Of a stretch of 64,000 bases of DNA, positions 16,843-27,500 are shown in pieces; positions within the stretch are counted from its first letter, which is position 1; each line of letters begins with the position of its first letter. A program made the position numbers and the translations under genes. The stretch is from NCBI GenBank assembly GCA_947631765.1, contig CANRMP010000004.1, positions 1 to 64,000 of the forward strand, read 5' to 3'. The notes below the pieces were generated by a model. It was given only the letters and a program-made list of their open reading frames with translations, had not been told where the DNA came from and searched no databases. The stretch comes from an uncultured Clostridia bacterium. GTDB taxonomy: Bacteria > Bacillota > Clostridia > Oscillospirales > CAG-272.

Positions 16843-16912
16843 ATTTTTTTCGATTTCCAAACATTTGCACCTTGCAAACATTCAAAAACAAGCTGATATG
16901 CTTTGCAAAATA

Positions 16913-17185
16913 AGCTTTTGCGCCGTGGGGCAAACCGAAGGTTTGCAGGTCGGGGTATATATGCGGCGTGCAAGCTTGCTTGCAACGCCGCATATATATC
17001 CTGACCGAATACTGTCGAGCATTGCGCGACAACAACGGCGCAAAAGCATGAACACGCACAAAACGAGCGTCCGTATGTTTTCCCGGCTTTTCTAAAGCCG
17101 GCGGGGTCGAGGGACGGCGCCCCGTCGCCGCCGCAGCGGCGAAACATCCCTTCTCCCGTCGCGCTCCGCAGAGCGCGAAACTCCC
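16913..17185 (+). repeat. Dispersed structured intergenic repeat, copy 2
   Basis: Same order of hairpins as copy 1: A 16930-16946, B 16956-16998, C 17013-17031, D 17083-17101 (CCGGCTTT/AAAGCCGG), a GCCGC/GCGGC hairpin near 17126, and F 17160-17177. In B the arms are TATATATGCGGCGT and ACGCCGCATATATA, whereas copy 1 has GCATACGCGCCGCT and AGCGGCGCGTATGC: both arms changed yet still pair. It lies between convergent ECF and typA genes; nothing else is in 16843-17210. Confidence 0.8.
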
Positions 17186-17210
17186 CATTCATACTTTTTG
17201 ACCGATAACG

Positions 17211-17240
17211 AACACCGCAGAGCAATATGTCTGCGGTGTT
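17211..17240 (-). terminator. Hairpin after typA
   Basis: AACACCGCAGA / TCTGCGGTGTT, 11 bp perfect stem with an 8 base loop, 17 bases past the typA stop. No strong U-tract; likely terminator or 3' end stabiliser. Confidence 0.65.
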
Positions 17241-17256
17241 CTATAGTATTTAATTA

Positions 17257-19080
17257 TTATTTTTTAAGCTTTGCCTGGGCCTTGAGGCGATTTGCGGTAT
17301 TGAGTATTTGTTTTCTAAGGCGGATATTTTTAGGAGTGACCTCGATAAGCTCATCTTCGGCGATAAATTCGATAGCTTCTTCAAGACCCATAATTCTCGG
17401 CGGGGTGAGGATAAGTTTTTCATCGGCGCCCTTAGAGCGAATTGCGGTAAGTTGTTTTGTTTTACAGGGATTAACGGCGATATCGCCCATTTTAGGATTT
17501 TCGCCGACGATCATTCCCTCATAGACCGGAGTTTGGACTCCGATAAACATAGCGCCTCTATCCTGAGTATTATAAAGCCCGTAGGAGGTTGTAATTCCCG
17601 CCTCGGAAGCGACGAGGGAGCCGGTATATCTTGCGGTAATATCGCCTTTGAAGGGCTGATAGCCGTCAAACATGGTATTCATTATACCCTCGCCTCTGGT
17701 ATCTGTCATAAACTTACTCCGATAGCCGAAAAGACAGCGGGCAGGGATAGAGTAAACAAGCTTGGTGCGGCTTCCGTGAACGCTCATATCGACAAGCTCG
17801 CCTTTTCTTGCCCCAAGCTTTTCCATAACGCTTCCGGCAAATTCGGAATCGACGTCAATATACACTTTTTCCATAGGCTCGCATTTTACGCCGTCAATTT
17901 CCTTATATATGACTCTCGGCGCGGATACGGCGAGCTCATAGCCTTCTCTTCTCATTGTTTCGATAAGAATCGAAAGGTGCATTTCGCCTCTGCCGCACAC
18001 TTTAAAGGAGTCGACTGTTTCGCCGTCCTCAACACGGAGCGAGACGTCCTTTAAAAGCTCGTCGTAAAGGCGTTTTCTTATCTGCCGCGTGGTGACGAAC
18101 TTGCCTTCCTTGCCCGCAAAGGGCGAATCGTTTACCGAGAAGGTCATTTCGAGGGTCGGCTCGCTGATTTTCACAAAGGGCAGCGGGCGTGGATCGTCGG
18201 GGGAGCAAATCGTATCCCCGATAGTGATATTTTCGGCACCCGAAAAGCAGACTATATCTCCGGGAAGTGACTGCTCCACGGGATTTTTTTTGAGCCCGTC
18301 AAATTCGTAAAGCGAGACGATTCGCGTTTTTCTGGGACTTTCGCCCGAGTGGTAGTTACACACAGAGACGTCCTGCCCCACCTTGATAATACCGTTTTCG
18401 ACTCTTCCGATACCGATTCTTCCCACATAGTCGTTGTAATCTATTGAGGAGACAAGAAGCTGGAGCCCTTCGTTTTCATTTCCTTCGGGTGCGGGGATGT
18501 AATTTACTATCGTGTCAAAAAGGGGTCTTAAATCGGTTCCCGACTCATGGGGCACAATAGAGGCGGTTCCCGCTCTTCCCGAGCAGAATATTGTGGGAGA
18601 TTCAAGCTGTTCGTCGTTTGCGTCAAGGTCGATAAGCAGTTCGAGTATCTCGTCCATAACCTCATCAATGCGGGCGTCGGGCTTGTCTATTTTGTTGACG
18701 ACAACTATAACCTTATGATTTAGCTCGAGCGCTCTTTGAAGCACGAATCTCGTTTGAGGCATCGGACCCTCGGCGGCGTCCACAAGCAGAAGCACGCCGT
18801 TTACCATTTTGAGTATTCGCTCCACCTCTCCGCCGAAATCCGCGTGCCCGGGAGTGTCTATTATGTTTATTTTAACTCCGTTGTAATGAACCGCAGTATT
18901 TTTGGCAAGTATGGTAATTCCGCGTTCTCTTTCAAGGTCGTTTGAATCCATGACTCTTTCGGTAACGGTCTGATTGTCGCGGTATACGCCTCCCTGCCTT
19001 AACATTTCGTCAACCAGCGTTGTTTTTCCGTGGTCGACGTGCGCGATTATCGCTATATTTCTTATGTCGTTTCTGACCAT
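17257..19080 (-). CDS. typA: Translational GTPase TypA/BipA
   Basis: 607 aa, normal for the family. G1 motif AHVDHGKTT (13-21), [11 protein letters not shown] (G3) and NKIDKPDAR (G4) are intact, followed by domain II, two EF-G-like alpha/beta domains and the BipA-specific C-terminal domain. It binds the ribosome and assists 50S assembly and growth under stress such as cold. AAAGGAG and AAGGA precede the ATG. Minus-strand -10 box TATAAT lies at 19140-19145 without a clear -35. Confidence 0.95.
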   Translation of the reverse strand: MVRNDIRNIAIIAHVDHGKTTLVDEMLRQGGVYRDNQTVTERVMDSNDLERERGITILAKNTAVHYNGVKINIIDTPGHADFGGEVERILKMVNGVLLLVDAAEGPMPQTRFVLQRALELNHKVIVVVNKIDKPDARIDEVMDEILELLIDLDANDEQLESPTIFCSGRAGTASIVPHESGTDLRPLFDTIVNYIPAPEGNENEGLQLLVSSIDYNDYVGRIGIGRVENGIIKVGQDVSVCNYHSGESPRKTRIVSLYEFDGLKKNPVEQSLPGDIVCFSGAENITIGDTICSPDDPRPLPFVKISEPTLEMTFSVNDSPFAGKEGKFVTTRQIRKRLYDELLKDVSLRVEDGETVDSFKVCGRGEMHLSILIETMRREGYELAVSAPRVIYKEIDGVKCEPMEKVYIDVDSEFAGSVMEKLGARKGELVDMSVHGSRTKLVYSIPARCLFGYRSKFMTDTRGEGIMNTMFDGYQPFKGDITARYTGSLVASEAGITTSYGLYNTQDRGAMFIGVQTPVYEGMIVGENPKMGDIAVNPCKTKQLTAIRSKGADEKLILTPPRIMGLEEAIEFIAEDELIEVTPKNIRLRKQILNTANRLKAQAKLKK

Positions 19081-19323
19081 TGGTCCTTACTTTCTCCTTT
19101 AACTTCTCATTTTCTCATACTATATTTTTTAACCTTACTATTATATCACATCTCAAAAGTAAAATATAAATTTTTTGTAAACATTGCAAAAAAGATTGCG
19201 GAGTTTTCTATGACTTGCAGGGCTTGCAAAGAAGCAAACTCCAATGAAAACGCAAAAGGCAGGGGCAAACCATGCCACGGCGCGCAGTTTTGAGAAAAAA
19301 TTTTATCGGGACTTCAAAAAAAG

Positions 19324-19352
19324 TTGAAATTATAGATTTTATATATTATAAT
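19324..19352 (+). promoter_or_regulatory. Sigma-A promoter for the small unknown gene
   Basis: TTGAAA at 19324-19329 and TATAAT at 19347-19352, 17 bases apart. The rest of the 330 base gap 19081-19410 holds the divergent typA promoter region and no gene I can support. Confidence 0.75.
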
Positions 19353-19410
19353 GGTTATAAGAAATAATAGCAGAGGTCGACACCGAAATTTACTCGGGAA
19401 GGAAAGAATC

Positions 19411-19740
19411 ATGTTCGGATTTTTCAAAAAGAAAAAGCTTGACGAAAACAGCCCTGCTTTTCGCATGATGATGGCGCAAAAGGTTTCGGGCAAGCACATT
19501 AAATACGTCACGGAGCGAATAGACGACAACGACAACGTGATAGGCAGAGAGGGCTCTCTGTGCCTCAGAAACGGCGAGCTTTTGGTTTTTGCCTCAGCCG
19601 ATATACTTTTTCGCGCAAAGGCGGAGGAGCTTCAAATATCCGAGCTTATGTCGCTTGACGGGGTAATACTCACAGGGCCCGACCTTGAGCACGAGGGAAA
19701 AGTCCGCACAATCATTGCGTATTACCTGTATTACAGGTAA
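19411..19740 (+). CDS. Small conserved-looking unknown protein
   Basis: 109 aa, cytosolic, beginning MFGFFKKKKLDENSPAFRMM; a Lys-rich N-terminus then an alpha/beta body with VTERIDDNDNVIGREGSLCL. I do not recognise a named family. GGAAGGAAAG lies 7 bases before this ATG; the frame is open further upstream but without a ribosome site. It has its own promoter and a stop before the ireB promoter, so probably a single-gene transcript. Confidence 0.65.
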   Translation: MFGFFKKKKLDENSPAFRMMMAQKVSGKHIKYVTERIDDNDNVIGREGSLCLRNGELLVFASADILFRAKAEELQISELMSLDGVILTGPDLEHEGKVRTIIAYYLYYR

Positions 19741-19778
19741 TTTATTGCTGATTTTTTGCCAAGGTATGATTTTTTCTA

Positions 19779-19807
19779 TTGAAAAAATGCGATAATTGTT
19801 ATATAAT
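19779..19807 (+). promoter_or_regulatory. Sigma-A promoter for ireB-ribF
   Basis: TTGAAA at 19779-19784 and TATAAT at 19802-19807, 17 bases apart, 82 bases before the ireB start. Confidence 0.8.
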
Positions 19808-19889
19808 TATTAGGCAAGCTTGTTGCATTGCCCAAAAGTAGGAAAGGAGGCTTAAAGCGCCCGAAATTCATTTCGGCGCCGATAAAAGC

Positions 19890-20153
19890 ATGAACACAAT
19901 CACCGAACAAAACGGCAACACCATAACCTTTCAGATCTCGGACGAGCGGGAGCGCCAAATAAAGACTGTGCTCAGCGAGGTCTATGTCGCGCTTCAGGAG
20001 AAAGGCTACAACCCCATCAACCAGCTTGTGGGATATATAATATCCGAGGATCCCACATATATAACAAACTTCAAGAACGCCCGCAGTAATATAAGAAAGA
20101 TAGACCGAGACGAGCTGCTCAACGTTCTCATAAAGTCTTATCTGGAAAAATAA
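19890..20153 (+). CDS. ireB: IreB family regulatory phosphoprotein
   Basis: 87 aa, the usual length of the UPF0297/IreB family. The stretch [19 protein letters not shown] and [20 protein letters not shown] are family hallmarks. In Enterococcus IreB is phosphorylated by the PASTA kinase IreK and affects cephalosporin resistance. In most Firmicutes it sits between alaS and ruvX; here it precedes ribF by 4 bases and ruvX is 42 kb away at 61.7 kb, so the usual cluster is split. Confidence 0.92.
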   Translation: MNTITEQNGNTITFQISDERERQIKTVLSEVYVALQEKGYNPINQLVGYIISEDPTYITNFKNARSNIRKIDRDELLNVLIKSYLEK

Positions 20154-20157
20154 GATC

Positions 20158-21036
20158 ATGAAAATCTACCTGCCGAGCGACGCACCGCCAAGGGAGAAGT
20201 CGGCACTTGCACTGGGCAGCTTTGACGGGGTTCACGCGGCTCACCTTGCGCTGATACAAAGCGCCGAGCGCACAGAGGGACTTACTGCGGTCTTCACCTT
20301 CAAAGAGACAAAAGCGCCCTGCCTTACAACCCTTGACGAGCGCCTTGAGCTTTTTGAAAAACAGAGAGTTGACGCCGTCTTTCTCTATGAACTCGATAAG
20401 CTGCGAAATATGCGGTATACCGATTTTTTCAATGAGATACTTGTTGAAAAAATCGGTATTTCATCAGCGCATTGCGGCTTTAACTTCACCTTCGGGCAAA
20501 ACGCCGCGGGAAGGGCAAAGGACCTTGCAAGGCTTTGCGCCGAGCAAAACATCACCTGCCGCGTACTTGATGAAATGAAATGCAGTGGCATAACCATAAG
20601 CTCAAGCGCGATAAAAGAACAGCTGCTTTACGGCAATATTGAGCTTGCCTCGAAAATGCTTGCGCGGCGCCATGAGGCGCGCGGTATTGTGGCGCACGGA
20701 AAGGCGCTTGCCTCAAAGCTCGGATTTCCCACAATGAACATATCTTACGGCGCAGACAGGGCGCCGCTCAGACGGGGCGTGTATTTTACCGAATGCGAAA
20801 TTGAAGGAAGAACTTACAGCGCCGTATCCAATTTCGGCATAAGACCTACTTTTGGCGACATAACGCCCACGGTTGAAACATATCTGCTTGACGGCGGCGG
20901 CGATTTTTACGGCAAGGAAATAAAGGTGCGCTTTATTGCCTTTAGCCGAGACGAGCAAAAATTCGACAGCGAATATGCATTGCAGTGCGCCGTCACGCGC
21001 GACATTGAAAACGCAAAATATTTTTTCGGACTGTAA
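20158..21036 (+). CDS. ribF: Bifunctional riboflavin kinase/FAD synthetase
   Basis: 292 aa. N-terminal FMN adenylyltransferase domain with LALGSFDGVHAAH (the HxGH-like nucleotidyl motif) and ISSSAIKEQL; C-terminal riboflavin kinase domain with LGFPTMNIS and GVYFTECEI. It makes FMN then FAD. Its ATG is 4 bases after the ireB stop, implying coupling; the ribosome site is weak. The strong AAAGGAGG of the next gene follows its stop by about 20 bases, suggesting a continuing operon. Confidence 0.92.
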   Translation: MKIYLPSDAPPREKSALALGSFDGVHAAHLALIQSAERTEGLTAVFTFKETKAPCLTTLDERLELFEKQRVDAVFLYELDKLRNMRYTDFFNEILVEKIGISSAHCGFNFTFGQNAAGRAKDLARLCAEQNITCRVLDEMKCSGITISSSAIKEQLLYGNIELASKMLARRHEARGIVAHGKALASKLGFPTMNISYGADRAPLRRGVYFTECEIEGRTYSAVSNFGIRPTFGDITPTVETYLLDGGGDFYGKEIKVRFIAFSRDEQKFDSEYALQCAVTRDIENAKYFFGL

Positions 21037-21070
21037 AACCGTAATATCAAAAGAAAGGAGGGGTATTAAA

Positions 21071-22435
21071 ATGAAAGTCAAAATTATATCAAATATTTTC
21101 TCTCTTGTACTTGTCGCCGCTCTTCTTCTCCCGCTTGTCGGCGCTTTTGCGGACAATGATACAAATGGCACCACCGCGACAGGAAACGACAACGAGCCTG
21201 ACAAGGATGAAGAACAAGTTGACATCACAAATTTTGCCCGTGGAATCGAGCTGTACTGTATTGACACCGAAACCACGCTTTACTCTAAGGGCAAAGATAT
21301 AGTTTGCGCCCCCTCCTCTTCCGCAAAGCTTATGAGCGCGCTTGTGGCGCATGAGAAAATAGCCGACCTTTCGGAGGAAATTCATATAACAAAAGAGATG
21401 ACCTCGGGAACCGCGGGGTTAATTTACGGCTTTTCCTCCGGCATGACCACAACATACAACGATTTAATTACCGCAATGCTGGTGCGAAACGCAAATGACG
21501 CCGCGCTTATTATTTCAAGAAATGTGGCTGAGAACACCGAAAGCTTTGTGGAGCTTATGAACGCCAAGGCGGCGGCACTCGGAATGTACGACACAAAGTA
21601 TGCAAATCCCACAGGTCAGGGTAGCGCTGGAACTACTACTGTTGCCGACATGATGACCCTGCTTTCCGCGTTTTCAGAGGATGAGTACCTGCTCTCGATT
21701 TCCGGACTGTCAAGCACAAAGCTTGCCTCAACAAAGGTTACAATCCACAGCCGAAACTTCTTTTTAAGCCGTTATTATAACGGAGGTCCCTCTTATCTAA
21801 ACAGCAGTATAATAGGCGGTATTGCCGACGAGAAGGGCGAAACACTGCTCAGCGTTGCAATTCTCGGAGGATACACCTATCTTGCGGTAGTCATGGGAGG
21901 CACGGAGGATGAAGAAGGTATTTTTTCATACAGAATCACAAGCAAGCTTCTGCAATGGGGGCATGATAACTTTGACTATATCACGCTTATCGACAAAGGC
22001 AAGGTTATCTGTTCCCTGCCGGTATCTATGGGGTACGGAGCGGACGAGGTTGCGGTTTTTCCCGCAAGGACGGTAACAAGATATCTTGCGCGCGACACCG
22101 ACCTTGACAGCGCGGTGAGCTTCACATACACAATAGATAAAAAAAGCCTGACGGCTCCGGTGTCATTTGGTGAAAAGGTGGGGTGCCTTACGCTCTTTCT
22201 TGACGGCGAGCAGATTGAGGTCATTGACCTTGTCGTCGCCTCGGATATTCCGAGCTCCTCCTCCGATTATATGCGCTCGGAATTTGTCAAATTTATAAAA
22301 AGCAGCTTCTTTAGGGGTCTTGTCATAACTGTAATATCGGTGTGCATTGTATATATCCTTGTAATGGCAATTGTCAAAGGACAGCGCAAAAAGAGACTGC
22401 AAATTCTTGCAAGCGAGAAAGAAGGAGAACGGTAA
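21071..22435 (+). CDS. S11-type D-alanyl-D-alanine carboxypeptidase-like protein, active site degenerate
   Basis: 454 aa: signal peptide (about 1-27), acidic linker, penicillin-binding peptidase S11 domain, then a C-terminal membrane helix (about 420-440) with a basic tail. Ser83-Ser-Ala-Lys86 fits the SxxK motif. Where the family has SxN, this has Asn140-Ala-Asn142; where it has KTG before the EAG loop, this has Ile248-Gly-Gly250. Loss of two motifs suggests it may bind rather than trim peptidoglycan. AAAGGAGG precedes the ATG at 21071. It heads an envelope group with a lipoprotein and an SGNH hydrolase. Confidence 0.85.
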   Translation: MKVKIISNIFSLVLVAALLLPLVGAFADNDTNGTTATGNDNEPDKDEEQVDITNFARGIELYCIDTETTLYSKGKDIVCAPSSSAKLMSALVAHEKIADLSEEIHITKEMTSGTAGLIYGFSSGMTTTYNDLITAMLVRNANDAALIISRNVAENTESFVELMNAKAAALGMYDTKYANPTGQGSAGTTTVADMMTLLSAFSEDEYLLSISGLSSTKLASTKVTIHSRNFFLSRYYNGGPSYLNSSIIGGIADEKGETLLSVAILGGYTYLAVVMGGTEDEEGIFSYRITSKLLQWGHDNFDYITLIDKGKVICSLPVSMGYGADEVAVFPARTVTRYLARDTDLDSAVSFTYTIDKKSLTAPVSFGEKVGCLTLFLDGEQIEVIDLVVASDIPSSSSDYMRSEFVKFIKSSFFRGLVITVISVCIVYILVMAIVKGQRKKRLQILASEKEGER

Positions 22436-22963
22436 ATGAAAATAAAAATATTATACCTTTCCTGTCTTATCCTTATTTTTGCTCTTTCTCTCCTTTCCTG
22501 TGGCGGCGGGACAAAAAACAGTCCCACAGCTTCAAATTCGGATAATTTACAGCCACCCTCAATAGGCAGCGCCGAGGATGCTATAGAGCTTATAAGAAAT
22601 AATTCCTCAATAAAAAGTATGCCAAACGACAGCTATCGCTCGGTTGAAACCGACGGCTTTGATATAAAAGAAGAAAACGGAACATTTATTTTGGCAAGCG
22701 AGGCTATGGGCATTGAATATATCTTCTCGGGCGGGGCAACGCTTGAAGAATGTACTCTTGCCTCACTCACAATAAAACTGCCGGGATATGCAATTTTCGG
22801 CATCACCGTAGGAGGCAGGGCGTCGGACGCCAAAACCGTTTTCACCTCCTTCGGATTTGAAAAGGATTCAAGGGACGGCACGGATATCTACTCATACAAA
22901 GGAGTAATAATAACCGTCGGCTCCATAGACAAAACTATAACGTATATCACGATAGGAAGCTGA
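22436..22963 (+). CDS. Lipoprotein of unknown function
   Basis: 175 aa. A type II signal peptide ends in LLSC (Cys near residue 22), so the mature protein should be lipid-anchored outside the membrane. The rest is a compact alpha/beta-like domain with ITVGGRASDAKTVFTSFGF; no family recognised. Its ATG directly abuts the stop of the S11-like gene and GAAGGAG lies within that gene, so expression is coupled. It may work with that protein at the envelope. Confidence 0.8.
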   Translation: MKIKILYLSCLILIFALSLLSCGGGTKNSPTASNSDNLQPPSIGSAEDAIELIRNNSSIKSMPNDSYRSVETDGFDIKEENGTFILASEAMGIEYIFSGGATLEECTLASLTIKLPGYAIFGITVGGRASDAKTVFTSFGFEKDSRDGTDIYSYKGVIITVGSIDKTITYITIGS

Positions 22964-22965
22964 GT

Positions 22966-23568
22966 ATGCTGAATAATAAAAACATAATATTTTTAGGCTC
23001 TTCCGTCACATACGGAAATAACGGTTATTCATTTGTCGAAATGCTCGCACAAAGGAATTTGCTGACATATATAAAAGAAGCGCAAAGCGGAACAGCCCTT
23101 GCGGATACAGATGAATTTTCATATGTATCAAGACTTGTAAAAAAAGTTGATAAAAGCTTTAAGGCTGACGCCTTTGTCTGCCAGCTTTCAACAAACGACG
23201 CGGGAAGAGACCTGCCACAAGGAAAAGTGAGCCTAGGCTTTGATTATTCCGACTTTGACAAGGCTACGACAAACGGGGCAATAGAGTTTATTATCAAATA
23301 TGTAAAGGATACCTGGAGCTGCCCGATATTCTTTTACACCGGAACGCGCTTTGACAGCCCGAGATATATGCAAATGGTGGAGGATCTTAGTATTATAGCG
23401 AAAAAATGGGGGATTTTTGTTATCGACCTTTGGAATGAGGAGTCGCTTAATCATCCCTCTCCCAGCGAGAGCGAAAGATGGATGAACGACCCTGTTCACC
23501 CCACAGAGCTCGGATATCTTGAGCATTGGCTTCCGTTTATCGAAGCCAAGCTGAATGAAAAGCTTTAA
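22966..23568 (+). CDS. SGNH-family hydrolase
   Basis: 200 aa. Block I reads FLGSSVTYG, with Ser13 the likely nucleophile; the usual GDS is GSS. Block III is LSTNDAG and block V DPVHPTELGY supplies Asp and His. No signal peptide, so cytosolic. Starts 3 bases after the lipoprotein stop, so in the same operon. It is distinct from the SGNH gene at 11.2 kb. Substrate unknown. Confidence 0.82.
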   Translation: MLNNKNIIFLGSSVTYGNNGYSFVEMLAQRNLLTYIKEAQSGTALADTDEFSYVSRLVKKVDKSFKADAFVCQLSTNDAGRDLPQGKVSLGFDYSDFDKATTNGAIEFIIKYVKDTWSCPIFFYTGTRFDSPRYMQMVEDLSIIAKKWGIFVIDLWNEESLNHPSPSESERWMNDPVHPTELGYLEHWLPFIEAKLNEKL

Positions 23569-23617
23569 AAAATATATAATATCATAAAGAATATTCTACT
23601 AAACGGAGGTGTTTTAT

Positions 23618-24454
23618 ATGCCGGGACCCGGAGGGGGCGCGCACGGAGGCGGATTCGGCGGCGGCAGCAGAGGAGGCGGATTCTCGGGCGGCGGCGGAAT
23701 GAGAGCCGGAATCGGTCCGAGAAGATACGGATTTTATCCCTACAGACGAGGATGCTTCGGAGGCATTTTAAATCTTATACTGCTGCCTATTATAATGCTC
23801 ATTATTTTCATATATATCCTTTTGGGAAATATCGGCGGTATGTTCGGTATGGGCGGCGTGAGCTACAATGAGGAAAAGCTGCAAAAGTACGCCGATGAGC
23901 AATACGCCGCGGAATTTTCCAAGGGCGAAACCTATGAGGACAATCTGCTTATTGTGTTTTTAACAAATAAAAAATCCGACGGCTACTACTGCATTGCATG
24001 GGTCGGCGACAATATCGACAGCCGAATTTCAAATATGTTCGGCGATGAGTATACCGAGTTCGGAGCGACGGTCAACAGCTCTGTCAACGACTCATATTAC
24101 GCCTACTCGCTTGACAAAAACCTTGCAAGCGTGATGGATACCATGGGCGACAAAATTGTCTCGCTCGGACTTGGCAGTTCGTTTTATACCGAGCACGAGC
24201 ACTATGCTTCAAGTTCTCACTTAACAAATAAAACCGACCTTTCATTAAGCGAGGAGACGGTCAACCGCTCGCTTGAAGAGTTTACAAAGAAAACCGGTAT
24301 ACCTGCCGTTATTGTTGTAGATTCAATGGAAGAGGTGCTCGGCGGAGTGACTCTGTCAGCCATTATTGCCGGACTTTTAAGCATTGCGCTAATTGTTGTA
24401 ATAATAGTGCTCATTGTCCGTAAAAGAAGGCGCCGTCCTTCCCTAAAGCTCTGA
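23618..24454 (+). CDS. Gly-rich membrane protein of unknown function
   Basis: 278 aa. The first 30 residues are almost all Gly with Ser/Phe/Arg, followed by a basic patch, a membrane helix (about 50-72), an extracellular-looking domain of some 170 residues with a YADEQYAAEF start, and a second helix near 245-268 before a basic tail. The domain loosely recalls TPM/YgcG-type modules but I am not sure. ATG 23618 is chosen over a GTG at 23609 because GGAGG lies 8 bases before it. It follows the SGNH gene by 49 bases and ends at a strong two-way terminator. Confidence 0.7.
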   Translation: MPGPGGGAHGGGFGGGSRGGGFSGGGGMRAGIGPRRYGFYPYRRGCFGGILNLILLPIIMLIIFIYILLGNIGGMFGMGGVSYNEEKLQKYADEQYAAEFSKGETYEDNLLIVFLTNKKSDGYYCIAWVGDNIDSRISNMFGDEYTEFGATVNSSVNDSYYAYSLDKNLASVMDTMGDKIVSLGLGSSFYTEHEHYASSSHLTNKTDLSLSEETVNRSLEEFTKKTGIPAVIVVDSMEEVLGGVTLSAIIAGLLSIALIVVIIVLIVRKRRRRPSLKL

Positions 24455-24481
24455 GCCGTCCTTAATAAAAAAGTGTAACAG

Positions 24482-24530
24482 ACATAAAACAAGCCAAAGG
24501 CAGAAAAAATGCTTTTGGCTTGTTTTATGT
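24482..24530. terminator. Bidirectional terminator between Gly-rich protein and polC
   Basis: ACATAAAACAAGCCAAAGGCA and its complement pair over 21 positions with one mismatch and a 7 base loop. It lies between convergent genes and has T-runs on both sides. Confidence 0.88.
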
Positions 24531-24548
24531 CTTATTTGAGGCAAAATA

Positions 24549-27500
24549 TCAAAAGAGCGATATTTGGTTTGTCTCGGAAAGTCCGTCAAGAACGCCGTAT
24601 TTGTCGAGCAGCTCCATGACAGCTTTTGTAAGCCCGCCCTTGATTCTAAGCTCCTCGCGCGAGAATATTTTCCCGTTTTCGCGCACCCTTACAATACTTT
24701 CTGCGGCGCTTTCGCCAAGACCCGGCAGAGTGTAAAACGGCATACGTATCTTCCCGTTTTCCGGGATAAATTCACGTGCACCCGACTTGTAAAGGTCGAT
24801 TGGCAGGTACTTTATTCCTCTTGCCATGCTTTCATTGACGAGCTGTAAGGTGGCAAGCGAGTCCGCGTCCTTGGGGGTGGAGGTCTTTTCCTTTGCGCGC
24901 TTGTCTATAGCGTCGATTTCTTCAAGCACGCCGGCTCTTCCCTTCATGACTATAGTTGCGTCAAAGCCTCCGGGCGCCACGGAAAAGTAAGCGGCGTAAA
25001 ATTCTATAGGCTTATATATTTTAAACCATGCGATGCGTATTGCCGACATGACGTAAGCGGCGGCGTGCGCTTTGGGGAACATATACTTTATCTTTTTGCA
25101 GGAGTCGATATACCACTGAGGCACGTTGTGGGCTCGCATTTCGTCTTCCCATTCGGGGGTAAGTCCCTTGCCCTTACGCACGCTTTCCATGATTTTAAAG
25201 GCTAATGAGTTGTCAAGCCCGTAGCGAATAAGGGTAAGCATTATTGAATCTCGGGTTCCGATGACCTCGGACACAGTGCAGGTGCCGTTTGCAATTAACT
25301 CCTGCGCGTTCCCCGTCCAGACGTCCGTTCCGTGGGATATTCCCGATATTTGAAGCAGGTCGGCAAAGCTCTTAGGTCGGGTTTCCTCAAGCATCTTCTG
25401 AACAAAGCGCGTGCCGAACTCGGGCAGGGCGTACGTTCCCATTTTGCAGTCTATATCCCCGCTTTTTAACCCTAAGGGTTCAAGCGAAACAAAAAGCTTA
25501 TAGACGTTGGGGTCGTTCATCGGTACGTCCATAACGCTGACTCCGGTATACTTTTCAAGCCACTTGTATTTTGTCGGCACATCGTGTCCGAGCTCGTCAA
25601 GCTTTAATATGGTATCATGGAGATATGCAAAGGGGAAATGGGTGGTGACGATATCCGAGTTTGCATCGTCTGCGGGATGCTGTACAGGCGTGAAATCGTA
25701 TACACTGTACTCACGCGGAATAACAACTATTCCGCCCGGATGCTGTCCCGTGGTTTTTTTAACTCCGACACAGCCGTTTACAAGGCGGTTGATTTCCGCT
25801 TTGTTCAAATGTATTTGCTTTTCTTCAAGATACTTCATAACGTATCCGTAGGCTGTTTTTGAGGCGAGCGTGCCGAGCGTTCCCGCCCTGAATACGTTTT
25901 CAGCCCCGAAAAGCTCCTCGGTGTACTTATGCACTCTGCCCTGAACCTCACCCGAAAAGTTAAGGTCGATATCGGGGGATTTGTCGCCCTTAAAGCCAAG
26001 AAAGGTTTCAAAGGGAATGTCGTGTCCGTCCGGATAAAGCTTTGTACTACATTTCGGGCAGAGCTTTGTGGGAAGGTCAAATCCGCTTCCGATACTCGGG
26101 TCGTCCACAAATTCACTGTAGCGACATTTCGGGCAGCGATAGTGAGGCGGCAGAGGATTTACCTCGGTTATTCCCGCCATGGTGGCGACAAATGAGGAGC
26201 CCACCGAGCCTCTTGAGCCCACAAGGTAGCCCTGTGATTCGCTGTAATACACTAACTTTTGGGCTATCATGTAGAGCACCGCAAAGCCGTTGTTTATTAT
26301 TGAGGTCAGCTCTTTTTCAAGCCTGTCCGAAACTATTTTCGGAATTTTTCCCTCATATCCGTACCACTCCATGGCGCGGTCCCAGCAGAGCTTTTGCAGA
26401 TCCTCTTCAGCCCCCTCCATTTTCGGAGTAAACGCTCCGTCGGGAATAGGCAAAAGCCTTTCGATGCTGTCTGCTATCATTCTTGTGTTTGTGACAACGA
26501 CCTCATACGCCTTTTCTTTGCCGAGATATTCAAATTCCCCCAGCATCTCCTCGGTGGTGCGAAGATAAAGTCCGGTGTCTCGGTCGGCGTCGCTGTATTT
26601 CATGCCCTTTTGCAGAATTTTTCGGTATATTTCGTCCTCTTTATTTAAAAAATGGCTGTCGCAGGTCGCGCAGACCGGCTTGCCGAGCTCTTCTCCGAGC
26701 TTTACAATACGGCGGTTAATGTCCATTAACTCCTCGTCGCTCTTTAGTGTTCCGTTGTCGATAAGGAATCTGTTGTTGCAAAGGGGCTGTATTTCAAGAT
26801 AGTCGTAATATGAGGCTATTTCCTTGATTTTTTCCTCCGGTCTTCCCGAAAGTATTGCGGAAAACAGCTCTCCCGCCTCGCAGGCGGAGCCTATTATCAA
26901 CCCTTCGCGCATACCGTCAAGCATGGTTTTCGGAATACGCGGAACGCGGTAAAAGTAGTCAAGGTAGCTTGCCGAAATCATTTTATAAAGGTTTTTCAGC
27001 CCCACCATGTTTTTAACCAATATTATCATGTGGTACGTGCGAAGCTTTATGGGGTTCGCGTTGCTTTCCATGACCTTATTGACCTCGGAAAGGGTCTGCA
27101 TTCCTTCTTCCCTCATCTTGGCGGTCATTTTGAAAAATATTGCGGCAAGCATTTGCGCGTCGTCGGAAGCGCGGTGATGGTTGAAATCCCCGAGCTTATA
27201 GTATTTTGCAAGGTCGTCAAGCTTATGGCGCTTGAGATCGGGATTTATGTACCTTGAAAGTGACAGAGTGTCAAGGTAGCTGTTTTTAAACGGAATGTGA
27301 AAGTCCTCACACACTTTTCTTATAAATCCGGTATCAAAGCTTGCATTGTGGGCAATAAGAAGCCTGTCACCCGCAAAAGAGAGAAAGCTCCTCACCGCCT
27401 CCTCCTGCGAGGGCGCACCCTTTACCATCTCGTCGGTAATTCCGGTAAGGACTGTGATATTCTCCGGAATATGCTCGCACGGGTCGACAAAGGTATTAAA

